From assembly GCA_039000515.1 (NCBI GenBank), contig JBCFYV010000856.1:1-64000 (forward strand): a stretch of 64,000 bases of DNA. Direction: 5' to 3'. The position numbers and the translations under genes are program-made. This DNA comes from Timema cristinae (lineage: Eukaryota; Arthropoda; Insecta; Phasmatodea; Timematidae). The notes under the pieces were generated by a model. That model made no database searches and had not been told where the DNA came from. It worked only from the letters and a program-made list of their open reading frames with translations. Shown here one piece after another: positions 43,290 through 55,119 of this stretch (within the stretch, counting starts at the first letter, position 1; each line of letters begins with the position of its first letter).

Positions 43290-45360
43290 AATATTTTGAA
43301 AACACATTTTCGACTTCCCCAAGCAGAGTGGGACATAGCAGATAGTACAAACCCAAAATGTCTGCTGTGGCTTCTTCTTTGTGCTGCACAAAGCACATCT
43401 CCTCTGCGTCGACCTCTTTGTCTGGTGGCTGGCTAGATCCAGATTGTTTGATTTGAATAGGAATTTTGGCTTAAATCGTTTAAACAATTTGTCTTGCAGT
43501 GAATGATTTTGAAGGAGGGGTTGTACTTGAACATGTGTGTCAGCCCCAAGCCCAAGACTAATCTGACGTCTGAAATTTTTCATTGATAAACGATCGACTG
43601 GCAAGCATTTGTGCAGTACAAAAGAATTAACAACAGCATCAATGAAGTAATTAAAAATTGTGACAACCATTTGCGGCTCTTACGATCAATTCGTATGTCG
43701 ATTTAATTTGATCAAATTTATCAACAAAATTCATGTTTTTGTTATAATCAACAACTGCTGCGGGCAAGGGAAACTTGTTTTAGAGTTATCACGGCCTCGT
43801 CTTGAAACTTGTTCCACTTCTTTTGGGGTCATGGAAATTTGACAACAAATGACCAGAGTTGTTGTCCTTCCACTTGATAGCAATTACGGTTCCACTGAGA
43901 ACCACTCGTAATCACCACGTGACATATTTTTATCATCTTTAAAAATTGGAAGATTAATTCTATTTTTATTTATAGTTTCACACAGCATTTATATAGAAAT
44001 TTGTTAGTTCCTCCATTATATAATGTGAAATAGTTATTAAAATATACTCTATAGTGGTATCCTTTTGAGTTCTTTCGTTAATCTTTTTACAATGTTTTCT
44101 CCCTAATTTCTTTGAACAGTATATATCTCAAATTTAAGGACATACATAACCTACTTGTCAGCCATCACCCATACTTTGTAACAGCATTTGATTTTGTTTC
44201 TTTTTTTGTAAAAATTACCTTTGAATGTAATCATTGATGGCAACGTCTGGATTTGGTTTGAAAGAGCCAACAATTTTTTTTAATCAAATTTTTAAAAGTT
44301 CTTATCTCATATAATATGTAATAATTAGGACTGTCTTTTTCTGGTAGAAGATTGTTGTCATTAAGCTGCAGATAACAAAGTAGTCAGCTGAAACGATTCA
44401 GTGATATTAATTTAGAAATATATGGATCATGGAGATCAATTTCAGACGACCAGTGATCTCTGTAGCTTGATAACAGTTTTATTCCCCATCAGAGAATATA
44501 AATACCAAGAAATGTCTCTAGTTCCTTATTTTGTGGTGGGTACATGCCGTTTTCCTGATTGCTGAGTAAATAAATTTGTCTGAAATACTTTAAAATATAT
44601 AATGCACTTATCAATCAATATTATTCTTAATATTATTATTAGCACCGCGTCTTACTACCCGTTCGGGTTAATACGCACTTACGCTAATGTGTAATGGTAG
44701 GGGATTGTGATGAAATGGAGGACCTACAGTTTAACGTGGAATCCGAACCACGGGGGAGGCCTGGCATTCCCCACATTCACAAGATATCTTGTCAGAGTGA
44801 AGGAAGGTTTGGGTAATAAGATAAATTTGTGCCGGACCGAGGATTGAACCCCGGACCCCTGGCACAGAAGTCCGACACCTTACCCCTAGACCACCAGTCA
44901 CCTATCAATCAATACTTTGAATAATTGATTTGGGTGGTGGGTTAATCATATTTGTTATTTCTTAGAGTTGGCCCAGTTAGCTGTTCAAATGAGTCTGGAG
45001 GTGAGGGAAGCACAGTTGTGCCCCACTGATGGTGTAATTCGAATAGGAGGTGCAGGTATTACAGACACTATTGATGGATGAGTTGGAGATTCAGCAGAAC
45101 TTAATACAGCTGATGTTGATGGAAGTGATAATTGAGCAGGTTTGTGAGGGCATAAATGATGTATGAATGATAGTCTGGTTCAGGAGTAGTACACGAACAG
45201 AAGTTGCTTCCGGGTTTAAAGGGGTATATTCTAGTTCATTAAATCGTACTTCAGAATGGTCAACGGTTATCAGGTCAACTAGATCAATATCATCAGACGT
45301 GATATCATTATCATCATCATCGTGTTCAGTTTATGACTCTGCATCAGAATGAATTTCTTC
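43290..45360 (-). pseudogene. piggyBac transposase B, heavily decayed
   Basis: Recognisable pieces: C-terminal CRD (CALCSTKKKPQQTFWVCTI, around 43330-43395) and catalytic parts in broken frames between 43500 and 44480. Several deletions (near 44120 and 44215) remove sequence around the first Asp. It retains about 10 bp near 44490 missing from copy A. The N-terminal part is split by the SINE at 44621-44902. Confidence 0.8.
44621..44902 (-). repeat. tRNA-derived SINE with 12-bp TSD inside piggyBac B
   Basis: Flanked by TATCAATCAATA (44609-44620, 44903-44914). On the minus strand the head reads GGTGGTCTAGGGGTAAGG (A box) and GGGGTTCAATCCTCGG (B box), and the tail is AACCCGAACGGGTAGTAAGACG. Copy A has the uninterrupted sequence at about 25785-25810, a direct empty site. 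Confidence 0.95.
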
Positions 45361-45910
45361 AAATATCATTATTTGTTCTAGTATTTGTCACTATTAAACC
45401 TCTCTGTCATCTTATCTACACATAAAAAAGAACGTAATTTGTCATTTGTTTGTAGCGAAATTAGGTTAATTTTAAAATAAAATTTAATTCAATATAACTA
45501 CTATACACAACATTTATTATAAGGGCCTAATATAAATAAATATAAATTAATTTCAATAAATTGGTCAATAAAAAGAAAAAAAGACTCAATTATGAATTTG
45601 ATTTTAATGGTGTTATTTTTGGGTATATAGTGCCACATGTTGCATAGTGATGCCATTTTTAAACATCAACTAAAATATGTATTGGATGAATAAATAACCG
45701 GAAAAATGTTTCAATTACAAATATACAATGACAAATAACCTAGAATTTAAATTATAAAATGCAACATATTAAAATATTTCACTTACTTAGATTATTAATA
45801 AAAATATCAAATAATAAGAAAACCACCTGCAGACGACACCATTACTCACTATGACGTAGTTCCAAGTAATTGCCAAAGTTTTACACAAGGCGCTTTCTGT
45901 TGGAACTTAT

Positions 45911-45969
45911 GGGGAAAAGGGTGAGGCCGTCCAGCCCATTAATGGAAAAAGTCCAGGAAGTGGTGAGGG
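45911..45969 (+). pseudogene. Sliver of LINE N ORF1
   Basis: About 55 bp matching the N ORF1 segment GTGAGGCCGTCCAGCCCATT to GTCCAGGAAGTGGTGAGG (compare 28180-28232). It lies between piggyBac B and the 5' end of N3. It may be the target into which N3 inserted, but the matching right half is not found after N3. Confidence 0.7.
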
Positions 45970-46602
45970 CCCCCCCTAAGGGGCGGGGTTTAGAATAGTC
46001 CCGCAGTAACCCCTGCTTGTCGTAAGCGACTAAAGGGAGGCATCTGTGCAGGACATACCTCGTGGTAGGATAAAACCTATCCTATATCTTTCCTTTCACA
46101 TCATTTTTCTTTATTCTTTCACTTGCCCCTTTTTTTATTTCACTCTTCCCCCTTCGCTATATCTACCTTAACCTTTTTCTTCCCTTCCCCCCTGCCGTTC
46201 ATCTTGCACGGGGGGCCTATTTGGGCCCTTTCCGTTGACGACCTTGGCTACTAACCCGGATCTTCTCTGTTTATTATTGGATACCCCTGCTTTGAGCTCC
46301 CCAATGAAAGTGCGCCGTTTGCAATACCTTAGTAGAAGGGGCCCTTAAAGGGATGACAACCGGGTACCCTACTTTGGAAAAGATCGGTTGGTTCATGAAG
46401 GCCCGGACGTAAAATTGGCACTTTCCTACACCCACTTGCTGCGACGACCTCTCTCTCGGCGATGCTCTATGCGAAGGTTGTCATGTCTAGCGTCGTCTAG
46501 AGCCTCTCGTCGGGAAGTTAACAGGCCATATGTGGTAGTACCAACTTGGGTCACCCTGGGTCTACGATCCGAGTACTGTTTTAGGTTGTCCCAAATACGG
46601 CA

Positions 46603-48212
46603 GGACAATAACTTTGTCACCGCTCTCACCGTACTGCCAATTTCTCTGGGACCTCACAGTCCGGCCCCTCACAGGCCGTAATATTGATAAGAGGCGGAAA
46701 CGGGTAAGTCCCCTCCAGCCCTGTCACTGTGGAAACCCATGGAAATGGTGAGGCCGTAGCCCCCGCTTCCTGGAGATGTCTCGAGATAATGCCAATGGGG
46801 AAAAACCCTTAAGCACGTCAGCCCATTTATCCTCGAAAGAGCGATAAATGGTGCAGCAAAATCAAACATCTCTATAAGGAATTTGCGTGATGGCAATATT
46901 TTGATACAGACTGTAACTGACGTCCATCCTCCAACATCATGGCTATTACTGAAAATACCGTCGAGTATACGGCTTCAATACCGGGGAAGGTGGAACCTGC
47001 CGGGTTCCTCAATGTTTTGCAAGGAGTTTGGGCACTTGTTTTCGACCTCGACTGCGTAAACATTGAGGAGATTTGTGAGGAGCTAAACCCTCCAGCATGT
47101 CACCGAAGTGTACTGTATTGTCACAAAAAAGAATGGACACAGAAAAGAAGACGGATACGTATATACTCACATTTGCGACTTCCTACCCTTCCGAAGGAGG
47201 TCCGAGCAGGCTTCCACGTGCTCAGGGGCCGGCCGTATGTCCCTAACCCTCGGCGCTGTTTTCAGTGCCAGAATTTGGGCATACGAAGCTGCGATGACGT
47301 GGTAAGCCAACCTGTGCGGATTGTGGATGGGAGGCTCACGAAACACCATGCGAGTCTCCTAATTACTGCGTCAACTGCAAGGGTCCGCATTCCGCCTGGT
47401 CTCGGGCCTGTCCAAAATAGAAGGTAGAGAATAAAACAGGAGATACAATCTGAAAAGAAGATCTCATATGCCCGGAACGCAAGGAATACTATCAAGTCAA
47501 GCTCCGGTATTTCAAACTTCATATAGCCGGATTGTCAGTCAAAATATAAACTGCGCCAACTGCCATTGCGCAGTAGTTTTGCTAATGGAGCCAATGCGAC
47601 CAGAGCCATTGGTATATTCTCGAGATACTTAGGTTGATTCCCGCGCCAACTCCTTCTGTGGCGCCAAAGTTTTTAAATGAGGCCAAACCGCCACAACGGT
47701 CGTCTCCCCCCACCTATACCACTGAGGAGACTCCTCGAGGAACTCCCCTTAGCCCACCTCGGGAACCCCCACCCGAGCCCACCTCGGGTAATCCCCCCCG
47801 AGCCCACCTCGGGTAATTCCCCCCGACCCTGACTCGGAAATCCCCCCGGGCCCGCCTAGGGGTACAAAACAAGTGCGGCCGTTGTTGAGCCTCTCTCACA
47901 CCCCACCTCTGTGCTTCTTCCGGAGTTGGGGACGAGTTGCGGAACAGGTGAGGCCGCTAGGCGAGTCCCACTTGGTGCCTTTAAGAGGACCAGGAGAGAC
48001 CGCCAAAAAATAATAGGTATAAAAAAAAGCGTCGAAGGCCTTAAAGCCTTCGAACAAGAGTCCGACTACCCAGTCTCCCTCCAAAATAAACCGAAGCCAA
48101 CGTCCTGAAGCGGGAGGTACAGGAAGACTGGGAAAGGCAAGAGTGCCTAAAAAGGACCTCAACAAATTTGTATTCTTAAAGGATAGTTGAAATAGATTGC
48201 GAGGATAACTAA
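46603..48212 (+). pseudogene. N3 ORF1, decayed
   Basis: The start codon region is altered (ATGGCC in N1 corresponds to AGGACA here). The first knuckle is damaged (RRCFQCQNLGIRSCDDV, frame lost), with remnants of the second and third. The Pro-rich block (47700-47860) repeats CCCGAGCCCACCTCGGG. Ends TAA at 48210-48212. Confidence 0.75.
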
Positions 48213-48230
48213 ATTTCATACTAATAACAT

Positions 48231-51200
48231 ATGTCGCTACTACAATGAAATTATGCTCCTCTGAGTGTGTATCACATTTTGGTGGAGTGTCGAAATATGC
48301 CCCTATCCGCCTGGCTCATGTATTTTAAAGGTGACCTAACGGCTCTTATTGACGCGATAGCGCGGATGAGTTATTTGTTTATTCCGTTTTATACGCCAGG
48401 CGGGATCTTTTTAATGCTATTTTGAGTCACGATTTATAAAGTGGCTCTTTTGGATATTACCTCATATTGAGATCTTTTTAACAGTTTTATTACAATTTAA
48501 CAGTTGTTTTGTCTTTTAACGTATTTCATTTAACATTGTCATTTTAACGTGTTATATTTTACATGTTTGTTTTGTCTTTTTATTGGAGTGATACACTTGT
48601 GGGTTTTTTGCAGGAGTTTACCCTTTAAAATTTATACCAAGAGGGCCCCTTTTAGCACTCCTAACGGAGTGTCCCCAAATGCGGTGAAAGTTTTATCTCT
48701 TCCCCTATGGGATTTTATTATGTTATTAATAATCTTTCAAGGACCTGAAAAAGACCTCGATGTGGGCGAGGGCCGTTAAAACAATAATAATAATAATAAT
48801 ACTACAAGAATTGTAGGGTTTTCTATGCTCGTGTAAAAAATTAAAACAACAAATTTCTTTCCCCTCATCATCCATCTTGTGTTTGCAGGAGACCCACTTC
48901 CCCCCAACTAACAACCCGACCTTCGTGGGTTTCGATGTGTTCGAAACCCATAACCTTTCCTTTGGGGTCGGGCTAGCGGAGATGTGGCTAATTTGCAAAG
49001 AAGCACATATATTATAAAAATATTAATAATTTTTTCCCGATCTCCAAGGGGATTGCGTCAGGAGTTCCCCCCTTTTTTGGAGGTAACCGTATGCTTTATC
49101 AACCTCCCACCAGTGAACTGTTTCCAAGAGGACTCTATAGACCCTCTTTATACGACATCCCGCCCCGTTTATCAATTGGGGGGCTTAAACGCGCATAACC
49201 TGGTGTGGGGTCTAATTTTTACAGACCCCGCTGAGGATTTGGGAGAGGGATATTCTTTTCTCGGGAAACCTGGTGTTAATGAACACCGGGACCCAGACAA
49301 CATTCTCCACCTTTAATGATGTATCCTCGCCATCGACCTTTCTCTATGGGGGGCCCCCGGATTGCTGCTCCTCCTTTGGGAGGTCACTCGGACCTTAAAG
49401 TGGGAGCGATCACTTTCCCATTGGCTTTCACAAATTTAAGATCCTCCAGTACAGCACGGTTACCCCAATGGGTTCTTAAACGTGCTAACTGGGAAAAAAT
49501 TCCGCGAGCAGGCCGTAATTTGACGAACCCCATTTTCCTGACGTCATGTTAAGGCTTTTGGGAATTAACTTCGACAGTCTTCGCGGCGGCGAGGGCAAAC
49601 CATTTTCCCCAAATCCTCGCCAAACCCGCGCCACCGTCCTTTTCCCTGGGGGGGGAAAGAGGGAGTGCCGGCTGGCTATTTCTAAACCGCGAAAGCCCTA
49701 CGTATCTTTAATCGACGTCCTATTCGGAGAATCCCGGAGTCATTCCGGATTCTACGAAACTAAAGCTCGCCGCATTATACGAGAAAGCAGAAAAGAGTCT
49801 TTGGGGAAAATTTTAATTTCTACCCTTAGACTATTTCCACCCCTTTTCCCCAACCAAGGTTTGGGATCACAAACCCAAAAATACGAAAAAGCAAAAATAC
49901 CTTTATAATATAACCCGCACTTATGTCAAAAAAAGGTCACTAATGTCTCCTCCCCTATGGAGGCGCCAATGTATTGGGATCATGTTCGCCACTATTTCAA
50001 ACACTGCGAGCTACTCTAAACGAGTTTGCGGTGCATAAGCGCAGCTTCGATTCCTTACTAAGGTTTTTGGCCAAAGTCCGGGGGGGGGATTTATAACTCC
50101 CCCTTTACTTAAAGAGAAAACCTTACTTTATGCCTGTCCCGGGGCGGGCAATCCCAATTCTGGCCCGATGATATCCATTAAGAAATGTTGCGTCAACTGT
50201 CCCCTGCTGAGGGGCGTTCCTCTTAGACCTCTACAATTGTGTTTTGGGAATCTCTCAATTCCCAACACTGGGGAGGAAAGCAACCTTTTATCCCAATATA
50301 TGAAAGTGTGCAAGGATTAAATTATAGCCAACTAGTTATAGACCGATAGCCTTAACTAGCTGTGTACCAAAATATTAGAAAAAATGATAAAATAAACGAC
50401 TTATATGGTGTTTAGAATCCCGCAATCTCCCTATCCAATATTCAATTGGTTTTCGCCATAACCGATCCACGGTTGAAAAACTCGTCCGTCTTTAGACATG
50501 TGTTCGTGACCCCCTTTTTCTCCAAAAACCAGCATCTTTTGGCTGTTTTCATTATTTGGAGAAGGCGACGATACTACATGGCGTTACGGCCATCTTAAAA
50601 AAACCTTTTTAATTGGGGGTTCCGGGGATCCCCCCCTATTTATGAAGCTAATTTTATGTCCAGATAGACACTTCCGGGTAAGGTTAAACAACCCCTTACC
50701 AATGATTTTATTAAAGAAAATGGGTGCCCAGGGCAGGTCTTTGCGCTGTACGGATGTTCGCTATTGCGATTAAATAGCATTGCGCCAAGACGACTTTCGT
50801 CCACTTCCATGGGTTTTAAACGCGGAATACAGCCAGCCCCCAATATTTAATCAACAACGTTGTTTACCTGTTCCGAGACCGAAAGGTACCAGGGGACTTT
50901 TTATTCGATTTTAAAAAACTTGTACCCCCCACAACAAAGACCTGAAAGAGGGTGGTGTTAAAGCTTTGATTTATTTAAAGTTGTGAGTGGTCGCTCTTGG
51001 GGGTCTGATGGGAAAACCCTTTTGATGCGCCCTTATAGAGCCTGGGTGAGATCAAAACTTGAATACGACAGTTTTGTAAAAGGGTTTTCCGCTAGACCCC
51101 CGGCTTTAAAGATTCCTCGATAGCGTCCACCATGCTTTTCATTCGACTGGCTACTGGAAATTTTCGTAAAAGTCCCCGTCTTTAGCTCTGTGCCGACGCC

Positions 51201-52500
51201 GGTGATTTTTCTCTTTCTTACCGGCGGTCATATCTCCTGGCATCTTACGTGTCGAAACCTTGCATGTGCCAAATAAAGTTGCTTACCGCCCTGTGTTTCA
51301 TCCCCCTAACCGTGGGCTTGTATGAAACCAAAGGCGTAGTACAAGGCCGGGTTTGGGGTCCGGATGTTATCGGGGGTTTTTTACACGTGTGGGATAGTCC
51401 TGCCAAAGGGAAACCCCCCCTCAAACCCGGTCGAGTTTCCTCCCCTGGAAGATACGCCCCCGTAATGCCATTTTGATCTTTCCAAAATTCCCTAAAGCGA
51501 CCACCCCCCAAACTTTTATACGAAGGACTTTTAAAAAGCTCCTCTCCACTTTGCTTTCAAAAGGAATTAAGCGTATCTACACCCGATGTGCTCAAATCTG
51601 GAGTCTCCGGGGATGTACTTTTGTTGTGGAAGGATCCAATTTTAAATTGGGATTACCTAATGAAACCAGTCTTTTTACGGCTGGAATTAAATGCCATTTT
51701 TAAATCCTTTTTGTTTTTGTATACCGAAAAGGGAGTCACCGTTCTGTCCCAAAACTGCACGGGTTCCAGGAGTGCTCTGTTTGGGATTGTCCACTCTCTA
51801 CCCTGGAAACCCCTCGTGCAGATGATACAAGAAACCCAAAATTTTAAAAATTGATTCATTAAGCAACCGGCTCGCCCTTTTGGGTGGATTCCTGGTCAAA
51901 GCTGGTCTTTCCCGGAATTTAACTGGCGGACAGGCAGCCAAGGAGGCAGCACGCCTGCCCCCGGAGGCGAGCTGGTTTTATGTTTTTAGACTAAAGGGTT
52001 ATGTTTTGGGGTGGAGTCTTACGCACCGGCACAGCAGTGGGTCCTTTGACCCCTGCCTCCCCGGAGGGGGATCTGGGTGTTATGTTTTAGATCTAAAGGG
52101 GTTTTTGTTCGGCGTGGAGCTTAGCGACACTGGCACGACAGTGGGTCTCGACCCCCCTTCAGACAAGCTGCGGGCCATCAGGGACCCGGGGGGTGTCGCG
52201 ATGGCCCTCTTCTATACGAAAGTCTTTGAAGAGGAAAGGGGATCATCGTGACGATACTCCGCGCGGGCATACATTCTAACACCACGGTTTTTACTCAGAG
52301 GGAAACCACCTCCAGGGGTGTGAATTTGCGATGTTTCCCCTTTATTGGGGCACCACATTTGGTGGAGTGTCGCAGATATGCCCCTCCTATCCCCTTTGCC
52401 CTTGATTTTAAAGGGACCTTCGTTTTTTATTACGCGACAGCGCTGAAGGATTTTTTTGTTTACCCTTTTAAAACCCAGGCGAACCCTTTTTTAGTGCCAT
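48231..52500 (+). pseudogene. N3 ORF2, fragmented
   Basis: Starts ATGTCGCTACTAC at 48231, is interrupted at 48252 by the N fragment, and continues from 48801. Endonuclease, RT and RNase H blocks can be followed by nucleotide similarity to N1 in shifting frames (for example FKGTFVFYYATALKDFFVYP near 52410-52465). The very high indel load may partly be sequence error. Confidence 0.7.
48253..48800 (+). mobile_element. 5'-truncated LINE N fragment inside N3
   Basis: Begins within the ORF2 C-terminal region (matching ATGCTCCCC at 35522) and runs through the hairpin 3' UTR to (AAT)n. It is flanked by near-identical copies of ACTACAATGRAATT (48239-48252 and from 48801), a TSD of about 14 bp. A typical dead-on-arrival LINE insertion. 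Confidence 0.85.
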
Positions 52501-52915
52501 TAAGCCCATTTTTTATAAATTTGGCTAAAACTGGAATTTTATCTCAAAATTGAGCCCCTTTTTAAAAATTTTAGTATATTTTAAAATGTGTTTGGGTCCT
52601 TGTCGTTTTAAAAATCCTTTTTAACAAACTTTAAAAAAATAAAATTTTAACAGTTAAATTTTTGTCTTTTTAACTAAATATAGGGTTTAAAATTATGTTT
52701 TTTTTTTTTCTTATAGTGATTTTCCTGTGGTTTTTTTTTAAAGGCGGGTTTTCACTAAATTGTACTTGAGGCCATTGAGCACTCCTAAAAAGTGTGTCAG
52801 GTGGTAAAATGATTATATTCTCCCCTAGGGGGATTTTATTATTTTTTAAATATATTCCAATGCCCTAATGACCTAGATGTGTCGGGGGGCCTTTAAACCA
52901 CAATAAAAATAATTT

Positions 52916-55100
52916 TTACAAACCCCTCCAATGACACAAAAAAACACGAAAATCCGTTCACAAACAGCGGTTATTGCCCAACAGTAAAATTAGTACTATG
53001 TCTGTACAAAATTTCAACACGTTTACACGATGGCAATTTTCTTCCCAACCCAGTCTGTTGGGGATAGCCTGTTTGATTGGGTTTTTGGGGTTTAATGCAG
53101 GGGGTCGTGTAAAAAACCGCACAGTCCTTAGCACGGCTGGGCTTTATACGATCATCATCGCCCTGTAAGGTCAGGCACAAGATGTCGGACAGGCTGGCTC
53201 CGAGGGGCCCGGCCTCGGGGAAGGCTCTCGCGATGCTTGATGACCTCGGACGTCTCGGGAGAATCCGAACTAAACGATAAGACGAACGCGGTACACGCTG
53301 GGGAATTCTAAAGAATGTTAAAGGGGAGAACCTCTGAAGAAAGTGTGGTATTTCTTAGACTCCGTGAAACGGGGAGCTTGTATAAAATCAGCAAACGTAG
53401 GTAAAAAGGAGCTGGCGTAAAAATACAAACGAAAGTCCCCAGCTTTCCTTTTTTTTCTTTCATAAGGGATTTTTATTATATTTCATAAATTTCATAGTCA
53501 TTACATTACGGACAAAATCACGAAAAAAATTAATTTGCACCAACCCTTTGGGGTTCTCGAAAATTCATTGTTTTTGGTAAAATAAAGAGATTTCTTGTTA
53601 TGTCCATACCCCAATAGGGCTCATTAAACTATTTATCACGTAAAGGGAAGGGAGAGGGTTCCACCCCAACAAACTCCCCCTTTGGCCGTGGTTGGTCATA
53701 CTCGGCGGTTGGACTTCATTGGTTACACAAAAAACTGGTTACCCTCGCAAAACGCCAATTTTACTACCTAACTCAGCTATCTGGCCCGCATCCCCCCCGC
53801 TATCTGGCCTCCCCTCCCAGTCACCCCACGAATAGAAGGGGGGTCCCCGACTCCCCCAAATCGACTCTGAGGTCACCTGCCGCGTCGACACCGGGATTCA
53901 CAACGCCCCCTGGGTTCCCGGGGGTAGGGAGGCCAGGAGCGTTCCCTAATCGCCCGATGCCCCTGACGATCATGTTGGAGCTGGGCCCGGGGCTGGGTGA
54001 AAAATCTTACCGGGCCCGCCCGGGGGAAATTTTTCGGCTGTCCAGGGAAAGGGGAGGCCTGACATGGGGCCCGGAGAACGTGTTTTGGGACGCGGGGCGG
54101 AGCCCCCAAAAATCAGTCGAAGGAACCGGGGGTATACAGAACGGAGATGGTTGTATCTCTATCTACGGAGATTTGGAAAAAAACGGGGTGGAATAGAGAA
54201 GGATGGACATCACAAAAAGAGCAGGAAGAGCCTGATATTGTGCCGTATTCCAATGGCGACCCGGGGGCAAAGGGTGGAGCCAACAACAACAACAAACCCT
54301 TTGGAACCTAATTAGGATTTCTTTCAGCTTTCATTAATTAAGTCCAAAACTTCTCTGATGAACCCCCACCCGTTGCCCCTGCCCGCAACCCCGGTGAAAT
54401 GATTGGGAAAAAACCCCCTTTTTGCGGGTTTTTACCTGCAACCAGAGTGGGAGGGGCCCCCGCGTGGGTGTTACCACGTGGGGGAGATGGATTTAGCCCC
54501 GACAGCAGCCGGTCCAGGTCCCCCGGGGCCCCTTTACCGCGCCCCAGCCCCCTGCCCACCCCCGTTGCCCCGCAGGACCAAAGGGAGGTACCATCCCCCA
54601 TTTTCTGGGGGTGGGGTTAGTGACCCCCCGCACGGCACTTTCACCTAGTTGGCGTCATCATGGGGGGACCCCGTAGCGTCACCGGGCGCCCCGCGCACTT
54701 TCCTTTTGAACTGGCCTATACGGCCGGCATCCCCCGCTGTCTGGCCACCCCTCCCAGTCTCAGACGACTAAAAGGGGGGGTCACGACCCCCCAGCCCGAC
54801 CCCGAGGTCACCTGCCGAGTCGACGAAGGGTTCACAACGCCCGTCCTGATTCGGCCGGGTATGTGTGTTTCCTTTCCCGTCTTTCTTTTATACATCAAAA
54901 TAATGTGTAAAATTATGTTGAGAGGTTTCATGTAATATTTACATGTTTAATCATCCTTTCTTTAAATTTAACTTTTTATTTATTATATATATTAATTAAC
55001 AATAAAAATTTATAAAGACTCATGACTATTTGGATTAAATTAAATATCTTAAATAAAGTATTTAATGAAAGTTCTTTTTTCCCCCCCTTTGGTGAGAGTG
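52916..55100. other. GC-rich unassigned DNA with a direct repeat
   Basis: No supported gene. A block of about 140 bp near 53770-53910 recurs diverged at 54712-54850 (shared GGTCACCTGCCG and GTCGAC, TTCACAACGCCC). A (CAA)n tail-like stretch lies at 54282-54296. It may be two copies of the 5' region of another LINE. A small frame at 52974-53168 has no recognisable domain. Homopolymer-like errors are frequent. Confidence 0.45.
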
Positions 55101-55119
55101 CCTCTTTGAGTGACCCTTT

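Larger units (their letters stand above)
43221..45910 (-). mobile_element. piggyBac element B, older paralogue of A
   Basis: Aligns with 24370-26845 of copy A over its whole length but with many substitutions, small deletions and one SINE insertion. Neither TTAA end is present: the left side joins unrelated DNA at about 43221 and the right side runs into LINE N ORF1 sequence at about 45911. Flanks differ from those of A, so it is a separate insertion, not a segmental duplication. Confidence 0.85.
45970..52915 (+). mobile_element. LINE N3 (family N), near full length, degraded
   Basis: Begins CCCCTAAGGGGCGGGG with the family 5' phrase and ends near 52915 after the usual GGGCCTTTAAACCACAATAA tail. 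It contains a separate 3' fragment of the same family (48253-48800). From about 48.8 kb the sequence departs from N1 mainly by homopolymer-like changes. No TSD was found. Confidence 0.8.

Noticed and set aside
24422..45910. piggyBac A and B as ends of a segmental duplication
   Set aside because: Their flanks are unrelated (J2 on both sides of A; unassigned DNA and LINE N beside B) and A has its own TTAA sites.
52974..53168. 64-residue frame with a hydrophobic middle
   Set aside because: No domain, in a zone with doubtful sequence, and no conserved context.
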